From NCBI GenBank assembly GCA_001800495.1, contig MGVM01000005.1:1-6287 (forward strand): DNA of 6,287 bases, given 5' to 3'. The notes beneath the pieces are model-generated. The model was not told the DNA's origin, searched no databases, and was given only the letters and a program-made list of their open reading frames with translations. The DNA comes from Elusimicrobia bacterium RIFOXYB2_FULL_48_7 (lineage in GTDB: Bacteria; Elusimicrobiota; Endomicrobiia; CG1-02-37-114; XYA2-FULL-39-19). Each line of letters begins with the position of its first letter. The stretch's first letter is position 1. Below are positions 1-4,011 of this stretch, piece after piece. Made by a program: the position numbers and the translations under genes.

Positions 1-2
1 TT

Positions 3-416
3 CTTTATAGGGCCGGTGAAAAAACAAAGCTTGGGCTTGTGGTGCAGAACGCGGGCACGGGAATGACTTACCAGGGCGATGATACCGTTTATCAGTTTCC
101 GGCGGGAGTGCGCGCGGGCATAAGCTACGCTGTTACAAACGAGGCGGAAAAAGGATTGATAGTGGCGGCTGACGTGTCCAAAGTAAGCTCAGATAACTCC
201 GTTGGTTTCGGCGCCGGCGGTGAATACCGTGTCGGAAATCTTTCCCTGAGGGCGGGCGTGGAGCAGGCAGGGGAATCAATAGTGCCGGGCCTTGGCATCG
301 GCATAAACGCCGGCAATTTCCTTATAGATATCGGCGGGGGAATGCACCCTGACCTGGGAAATAGCTTAAAGGTTTCATTGGCCGTCAAATTTGGCGCGGC
401 CGGGCTTGATAAATAA
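3..416 (+). CDS. PorV/PorQ-family outer-membrane protein, C-terminal part (5' end outside window)
   Basis: The reading frame is open from the first complete codon at 3 to a TAA at 414-416, so about 137 C-terminal residues are visible. A GTG at 39 could be taken as a start, but the coding sequence clearly continues upstream (LYRAGEKTKLGL precedes it), so this is a truncated gene. The protein is a series of short alternating strands rich in Gly and hydrophobic residues: a 'VVQNAGTG' segment, 'FPAGVRAGISY', a strand with 'AADVSK', 'GGEYRVGNLSLRAGVEQ', a Gly-rich strand, and a terminal 'DLGNSLKVSLAVKFG'. That order matches the end of PorV/PorQ (UPF0164-like) beta-barrels of the outer membrane. 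In Bacteroidota PorV is a shuttle component of type IX secretion, but many PorV/PorQ-like proteins elsewhere have no known role. Only 6 nt separate it from the downstream secreted hydrolase, so the two are probably co-transcribed. The family call is fairly firm; the specific function is not. Confidence 0.75.
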   Translation, partial: LYRAGEKTKLGLVVQNAGTGMTYQGDDTVYQFPAGVRAGISYAVTNEAEKGLIVAADVSKVSSDNSVGFGAGGEYRVGNLSLRAGVEQAGESIVPGLGIGINAGNFLIDIGGGMHPDLGNSLKVSLAVKFGAAGLDK

Positions 417-422
417 AAAAAA

Positions 423-2213
423 TTGAAAAGCTATAAAGTAAAAATTTTACTGGTTTTTCTGTTCCTTGCGGCGGGTACCGCGCGCGCCGTTGACGAGCAC
501 GTCTGGCTGCACGTGGAAGGCAAGTATATAAGGAAGTCGCTCCTGTGCGACGACCCCAACGGCATCTGGATGGGCGCCGGCGTCGCCCACAGGTATAATT
601 CCACCAACGAAAATGTCACCAACACCATGCAGGCGAAAGCCAACTGGGCCTCAGCCAACCACGCAAACGTCACAAGAATAAGCATGAACAACATATCGGA
701 CTGGATCAGTTCTACAAATTTAATTAATAATTTCCTCTCGCCGCTGGTGGCCATGTACAAGGCAAAAAAAATCTACGTGGTAATAGACTCGCATTACTAT
801 ATGCATAATTCAAACAATTACTCGAACGGGACTTTCTGGGATGTCAACAGCCCTTCCACCTACTGCACCCGCTGGCTGAACGACTGGGTGGCTATAGCAA
901 ATTATTTCAAGGATGAACCCTGGGTGCTTGGCTACGAATTGTGCAACGAGCCCATCGTTTATACCAGCAACCCCGCTTATAACGGCACGGTCGCCAAGTG
1001 CAGGAACAATTACAAGGAATGCATAAGGCGCATCAGGCAGGTTGATACCAAGCATATTATTTTTCTTGGCAACGGCAACTGGAGCCACGCGGCGAGTATA
1101 AGGGAATACTACGAAGACGGCCTTCCGGACAGCGAGAAATACAACCCCGACCCCGGCTACGGCCAGGTCGTTTATGCTTTCCACGAGTACACCGAATCAA
1201 TGAAACTCTACGCCAGCGCGGGCGGTTATGTCAACGAAGAGCTGGGAAGGATACAAAATACTTTCAATGTGCCCCTGATGTGCACCGAGTTCGGGCATGA
1301 CGACGTTGTTTTCGGCCTGGGCGACGCAAAGAAAAGGCAGTTCGAGCAGGAAATGATAGAGATGTGCTATGGCCAGCCGAACTTCTGGAGGAACGCCCCT
1401 ATTTCCGACAAGGCTTACCCCTCGCGCGGAACGCCCGCGGCCGGCCATATCAGCTGGATCATGTGGCGCATGGCGGGGTACAGTTCCACAGACTTTTCGA
1501 ACAATTCAAGGTGGACCGACATCTGGACCTATGCCGCGAACATACAGGGGTCGTCCGCGCCGGTGCCGATATCCGACCCCACCCCGCCGTCCGCGCCGTT
1601 TGCGGTGCGCGACGGTTCTGTAACCGGTTTGGATGTTGATACAACGACGCTTACCACCCAGCTCTCCGCCAACTGGGACGTGAGCGTGGATACTAATTCC
1701 GGGATTGACTGTTATTGGTACGCCATTGGCACTTCAGCCGGCGCGACAAATACCGCTGCCTGGACTGATAATGGCAATGTTACGTTAGTAACCAGGACAG
1801 GCCTTAGTTTAACCGCAGGCCAGCGTTATTATTTCAGCGTGAAGGCTGAGAACGGAGTGAAACTTCTCAGCACCGCGACAAACTCAAACGGGCAGCTGTG
1901 CCCTGCGGGCGCGACGAAAACGTCAACCCCGCAAATCCTGGTGAAAGCATATCCAAACCCCTGCGATATCAGGAAAAACAGCAAGATGACCCTGGAAATG
2001 ATTCAGACAGGTTCTTCAATCCCTTCGCCGTTTAGCGTGAGCGTTTACTCGCTTGACGGCAGCCTTATCCGGGAGCTTCGCCCTTCAGGAGCGAAAGCGG
2101 AGTGGAACGGCAAAAACGAATCCGGAGAAGCTGTACCCGCGGGAATATACATATTTTCATTCAAGAATACAGACGGAACAGTAAAATCCGGTAAAATCGC
2201 CCTAATAAAATAG
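423..2213 (+). CDS. Secreted glycoside hydrolase family 5 enzyme (cellulase-like) with Fn3-like module and FlgD-Ig/type IX-like C-terminal domain
   Basis: This 596-residue protein is a probable endo-acting beta-glycanase (cellulase or mannanase type; substrate cannot be fixed from sequence). Residues 1-22 form a signal peptide with Lys residues, a hydrophobic core and an ARA cleavage site. The GH5 domain spans about 25-375. Expected clan GH-A residues are visible: R85, H124 in IDSH, N175-E176 in the signature LGYELCNEPI (acid/base), H254 and Y256 in AFHEY, E289 in CTEFG (nucleophile), and W345/W348. Residues 387-496 are an Fn3-like module with TPPSAP, YWYAIGTS, YYFSVKAEN and TNSNGQ. Residues about 505-596 (KAYPNPCDI ... 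WNGKNESGEAVPAGIYIF) resemble FlgD-Ig or type IX sorting domains. No carbohydrate-binding module was seen. The start is TTG at 423: it directly follows the upstream gene's in-frame stop, and the first in-frame ATG is at residue 50, beyond the signal peptide. No clear ribosome binding site precedes it, so coupling to the PorV-like gene is likely. The stop codon TAG lies inside the inverted-repeat element that follows. Confidence 0.9.
   Translation: MKSYKVKILLVFLFLAAGTARAVDEHVWLHVEGKYIRKSLLCDDPNGIWMGAGVAHRYNSTNENVTNTMQAKANWASANHANVTRISMNNISDWISSTNLINNFLSPLVAMYKAKKIYVVIDSHYYMHNSNNYSNGTFWDVNSPSTYCTRWLNDWVAIANYFKDEPWVLGYELCNEPIVYTSNPAYNGTVAKCRNNYKECIRRIRQVDTKHIIFLGNGNWSHAASIREYYEDGLPDSEKYNPDPGYGQVVYAFHEYTESMKLYASAGGYVNEELGRIQNTFNVPLMCTEFGHDDVVFGLGDAKKRQFEQEMIEMCYGQPNFWRNAPISDKAYPSRGTPAAGHISWIMWRMAGYSSTDFSNNSRWTDIWTYAANIQGSSAPVPISDPTPPSAPFAVRDGSVTGLDVDTTTLTTQLSANWDVSVDTNSGIDCYWYAIGTSAGATNTAAWTDNGNVTLVTRTGLSLTAGQRYYFSVKAENGVKLLSTATNSNGQLCPAGATKTSTPQILVKAYPNPCDIRKNSKMTLEMIQTGSSIPSPFSVSVYSLDGSLIRELRPSGAKAEWNGKNESGEAVPAGIYIFSFKNTDGTVKSGKIALIK
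1581..1910 (+). repeat. Fn3-like module in the GH5 protein, homologous to the downstream repeat array
   Basis: These 110 codons run from TPPSAP to the end of the 'TNSNGQLCPAG' segment. They share the framework of the units at 4680-6287: a PPS linker, VRDG, LSANW, SGI, YWYAIGTS, a Trp-Thr-Asp-Asn turn, TRTGL, YYFSVKAEN and TNSNGQ. The unit length is the same as in the beta-helix protein (110-111 residues). In this protein it joins the catalytic domain to the C-terminal sorting-like domain. Confidence 0.8.
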
Positions 2214-2239
2214 GGACGGTTCTCATTTGTGGATAACTC
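2209..2239 (+). repeat. Left inverted-repeat arm (31 nt, perfect)
   Basis: This arm is exactly the reverse complement of 2299-2329. Pairing fails on both sides (2208 against 2330, and 2240 against 2298), which sets the length at 31 bp. It starts in the last codon of the GH5 gene and contains its TAG stop at 2211-2213. Confidence 0.95.
2228..2236 (-). promoter_or_regulatory. Consensus DnaA box (left arm)
   Basis: The + strand reads TGTGGATAA, so the - strand reads TTATCCACA, a perfect match to the DnaA box consensus TTATNCACA. It is the mirror copy of the box at 2302-2310. The match is seen directly; DnaA binding and any function are inference. Confidence 0.5.
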
Positions 2240-2293
2240 AAGAACAAGCCAGAATGATTATACCAATAGAATGACTATATTAAAGAAAGCCAA

Positions 2294-2300
2294 AAGGAGA
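2294..2300 (+). promoter_or_regulatory. Ribosome binding site for the CapA-like gene
   Basis: AAGGAGA lies 11 nt before the ATG at 2312 and is the only good Shine-Dalgarno sequence in the window. Its last bases (GA, 2299-2300) enter the right inverted-repeat arm. Most of it sits in the unpaired centre, while the start codon is within the arm. This supports the ATG at 2312 as the start. Confidence 0.7.
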
Positions 2301-2329
2301 GTTATCCACAAATGAGAACCGTCCCTATT
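2299..2329 (-). repeat. Right inverted-repeat arm (31 nt, perfect)
   Basis: This is the exact reverse complement of 2209-2239. The arm holds the ATG at 2312-2314 and ends with the sixth codon of the CapA-like gene, so the residues MRTVPI are encoded by repeat sequence. Confidence 0.95.
2302..2310 (+). promoter_or_regulatory. Consensus DnaA box (right arm)
   Basis: TTATCCACA is a perfect DnaA box, between the ribosome binding site and the ATG of the CapA-like gene. With the mirror copy at 2228-2236 it forms a divergent pair. Two boxes are too few to suggest a replication origin; a role in the element, as known for the DnaA box in the Tn5 outside end, is only an analogy. Confidence 0.5.
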
Positions 2330-3520
2330 AAAAAGGTTAAGATTTTATTTGCGGGGGATTTCTGCCCGCGAGGAAGAACAGAGCAGGAAATCGTTTCTGG
2401 ATGTTCGAAAAAAATATTATCGGGTATACTCCCGGTATTGGAAGACAAGGATTTATCAATTGTAAACATGGAAGCAGCGCTTACAAACGCCGATACTCCC
2501 ATACTCAAGGACAGCGGGCCCAACATCAAGGTTGATCCCGCCTGCGCCGGTTTTCTTCCGGAGGCGCGTTTCGACGTGGCGGCGCTGGCTAATAACCATG
2601 CCTGCGATTTCGGGCCGGCGGCCCTGATGGAAACCATCCGCAGGATAAAGAAACAGGGGGCCAGGGTTGTAGGCGCCGGTAAAAACCTTGCCGCTGCCAC
2701 AGCCCCGCTGTATTTGAAAAAGAACGGGGTGAAAATCGCAGTCCTTAATTTTGCCGAGAATGAATTCGGGATGGCTGAGGCGGACAGGGCGGGTTTTTCA
2801 CCCCTTGACCCGCTTTCAAATGTTGAGAATATCAGGGTCGCGGCGCGAAAGGTTGGCAGAGCCGGCATCGTCATCGTCATAATACACGGCGGCAACGAGC
2901 ATAACCCCGTGCCAAGCCCGCGCATGGTAAAAACATACCGGGCGTTTATTGACGTGGGCGCATCGGCCGTGATCGCGGCGCACCCGCACTGCCCGCAGGG
3001 CTACGAGTTCTGGAACGGCAAGCCGATCGTTTACAGCATGGGAAATTTCCTTTTTGACTGGAGCGGCACCGATTACAAGAGTTTCTGGTGGATCGGCTAC
3101 ATGGTGAAAATAGTTTTCTCTCCCGGAGAGGGCGGCAAAGCCGGCAAGCTCGAAATTATTCCTTATACCTTCGCTCCGGACGGCTGCAGGATCCGCCTGC
3201 TTGAAGGAAAGAAGAAAGAAAAATTCATGAAATACATCAAGGCCATTTCAGGCATAATAAAGAACAGCTCTGAATCAAAACTGTTCTGGGACGCCTGGTG
3301 CGCAATGAAGGGCCCTGTTTTCATAAACAATTGCCTGAATGGCGTTAAATGGCCCCTGAAAGGGAAAAAGCAGTTGAAGCAGGCGATGAAAATGCGCAAT
3401 ATCTTTGTCTGCGAAGCGCACAATGAAGTAATGAATAATTTCCTGCGCATGGTTGAAAAAGGAAGAGTGCGGAAAGTAGAAAAATATATACCTAAAATAA
3501 GAAAACTGCAAAAAACATGA
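2312..3520 (+). CDS. CapA-family protein (PGA_cap metallophosphatase-like)
   Basis: This 402-residue protein matches the CapA family, named for capsule poly-gamma-glutamate synthesis and having a calcineurin-like metallophosphatase fold. Motifs in order: FAGDF at 13-17, NMEAAL at 52-57, ALANNHACDFG at 91-101, IIHGGNEHN at 190-198, AHPHCPQG at 223-230, and GKPIVYSMGNFLFDW at 236-250. The Asp, Asn and His residues in these blocks are the expected metal-site residues. The basic C-terminal part (about 300-402, with a CEAHNEVMNNFL segment) resembles the tail seen in some CapA homologues. No signal peptide or membrane segment is visible, so this copy looks cytoplasmic, unlike membrane-anchored CapA. 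The start is ATG 2312, with a good ribosome binding site. The first six codons come from the inverted repeat, and the native-looking sequence resumes at KKVKILFAGDF, so the original start may have been lost. The stop overlaps the next gene's start (ATGA). Family confidence is high; substrate is unknown, and a poly-gamma-glutamate role is not supported by the neighbours. Confidence 0.88.
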   Translation: MRTVPIKKVKILFAGDFCPRGRTEQEIVSGCSKKILSGILPVLEDKDLSIVNMEAALTNADTPILKDSGPNIKVDPACAGFLPEARFDVAALANNHACDFGPAALMETIRRIKKQGARVVGAGKNLAAATAPLYLKKNGVKIAVLNFAENEFGMAEADRAGFSPLDPLSNVENIRVAARKVGRAGIVIVIIHGGNEHNPVPSPRMVKTYRAFIDVGASAVIAAHPHCPQGYEFWNGKPIVYSMGNFLFDWSGTDYKSFWWIGYMVKIVFSPGEGGKAGKLEIIPYTFAPDGCRIRLLEGKKKEKFMKYIKAISGIIKNSSESKLFWDAWCAMKGPVFINNCLNGVKWPLKGKKQLKQAMKMRNIFVCEAHNEVMNNFLRMVEKGRVRKVEKYIPKIRKLQKT

Positions 3521-4011
3521 AAAAAAGTATTAATCAAGTACGCAGGATAAGAACATTTCAACATTTCAACCCCTGGCGGGTCCCCTTGTTGTTTTTGTTG
3601 TTATTGATGGCCGTTGCGGCGCACGCCGACACGCATTACGCCTCTGACTGTTCGCAGTCGGCTGTGCAGTCGGCGATAAACGCGGCAAGCGACAATGATA
3701 TTGTCTCTGTACCCGCCGGCACAGGCACGTGGATCACGACCACACCGAACCAGCCCTCAGTAAAAATCCTGCAGAAAGGCATCATCCTGATGGGTGCGGG
3801 AATTGACCGGACATTCATAATCGACGCGACCGCCACCTCGTGGAATACATACGCGTTAACAGCAAGCGGGGCGGCCGGCAAGCCCTTCAGGATTACCGGG
3901 TTTACTTTCCGCAGCTCTGCAAAAACTGGAGAGTTGACCACTGCAAGTTTGAATCCCAGGGAAGCAACGGCACCGCCATTCATCCCAGCGGTTACACCTA
4001 CGGTGTGGTAG
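3517..4011 (+). CDS. 5' part of a frameshifted secreted beta-helix/Fn3 protein (signal peptide and start of beta-helix)
   Basis: The ATG at 3517 overlaps the CapA stop as ATGA, which indicates translational coupling; no independent ribosome binding site is evident. The first 37 residues have a long basic n-region, a Leu-rich core and an AHA cleavage site before D38, so the product is exported. From 38 the sequence reads SAVQSAINAAS, VSVPAGTGTW, ILMGAGIDRTFI and FRITGFTFRSS, which is the N-terminal pattern of pectate-lyase-like right-handed parallel beta-helix proteins. After K136 (codon 3922-3924) the frame gives unrelated, Pro/Ala-rich residues and ends at TAG 4009-4011. The -1 frame carries the sensible continuation (NWRVDHCKFE), so residues 137-164 of this frame are probably not native. 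Restoring one A in the run at 3921-3925 joins the parts into one gene of more than 924 codons. Confidence 0.75.
   Translation: MKKSINQVRRIRTFQHFNPWRVPLLFLLLLMAVAAHADTHYASDCSQSAVQSAINAASDNDIVSVPAGTGTWITTTPNQPSVKILQKGIILMGAGIDRTFIIDATATSWNTYALTASGAAGKPFRITGFTFRSSAKTGELTTASLNPREATAPPFIPAVTPTVW
3921..3925 (+). other. Apparent frameshift site: A5 run missing one A
   Basis: The frame before the run (GCA AAA ACT) and the frame after it (TGG AGA GTT GAC CAC) differ by one base. A sixth A would give GCA AAA AAC TGG, reading AKNWRVDHC, which restores a continuous beta-helix protein. The five-A run is too short for typical polymerase slippage and does not form a canonical X XXY YYZ slippery heptamer. 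A read/assembly error or a recent mutation is therefore more likely than programmed frameshifting. Confidence 0.7.

Larger units (their letters stand above)
2209..2329. mobile_element. Compact inverted-repeat (MITE-like or REP-like) element, non-coding
   Basis: Two perfect 31-nt arms, 2209-2239 and 2299-2329, are reverse complements around a 59-nt centre (2240-2298). I counted 18 G/C in the centre (about 31%), far lower than the coding sequence on either side. The arm begins AATAGGGACGGTTCTC. From memory, GGGACGGTTCTC-type ends recur as dispersed copies in diverse bacteria, often near REP-associated tyrosine transposases; this is not verified here. If the ends are placed at 2210 and 2328, the flanks carry TAAA on both sides (2206-2209 and 2329-2332), a possible 4-bp target duplication, but the region is A-rich and chance is possible. 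No transposase is encoded, so it would need a helper in trans. The left end covers the stop codon of the GH5 gene and the right end covers the start of the CapA gene. Alternatives are a large regulatory hairpin or a bidirectional terminator. Confidence 0.65.

Noticed and set aside
125..1644. Several short open frames on the - strand and in other + frames inside the PorV-like and GH5 genes
   Set aside because: They lie fully within well-supported genes, show no recognisable domains, and are rich in residues expected from shifted or reversed codons.
2240..2298. Sigma-70 promoter in the element centre
   Set aside because: TATATT (2276-2281) and GATTAT (2256-2261) could be -10 boxes, but no reasonable -35 box is found at 16-18 nt upstream of either.
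2228..2310. Replication origin
   Set aside because: Only two DnaA boxes exist, both inside the repeat arms, with no dnaA/dnaN neighbour and no further box cluster.
2209..2340. Intrinsic transcription terminator for the GH5 gene
   Set aside because: The loop of 59 nt is very long, and no T-run follows the right arm on the + strand (ATTAAAAAGG), so the usual terminator form is absent.
2302..2925. 207-codon open frame on the - strand across the CapA-like gene
   Set aside because: It is the antisense shadow of a gene with clear CapA motifs, has a low-complexity Ala/Ser/Pro composition, and has no family resemblance.
3915..3933. Programmed -1 frameshifting at the A5 run
   Set aside because: The zero-frame codons are GCA AAA ACT, which do not make a canonical tandem slippery heptamer. 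There is no upstream Shine-Dalgarno-like stimulator and only a 4-bp CTCT/AGAG stem.
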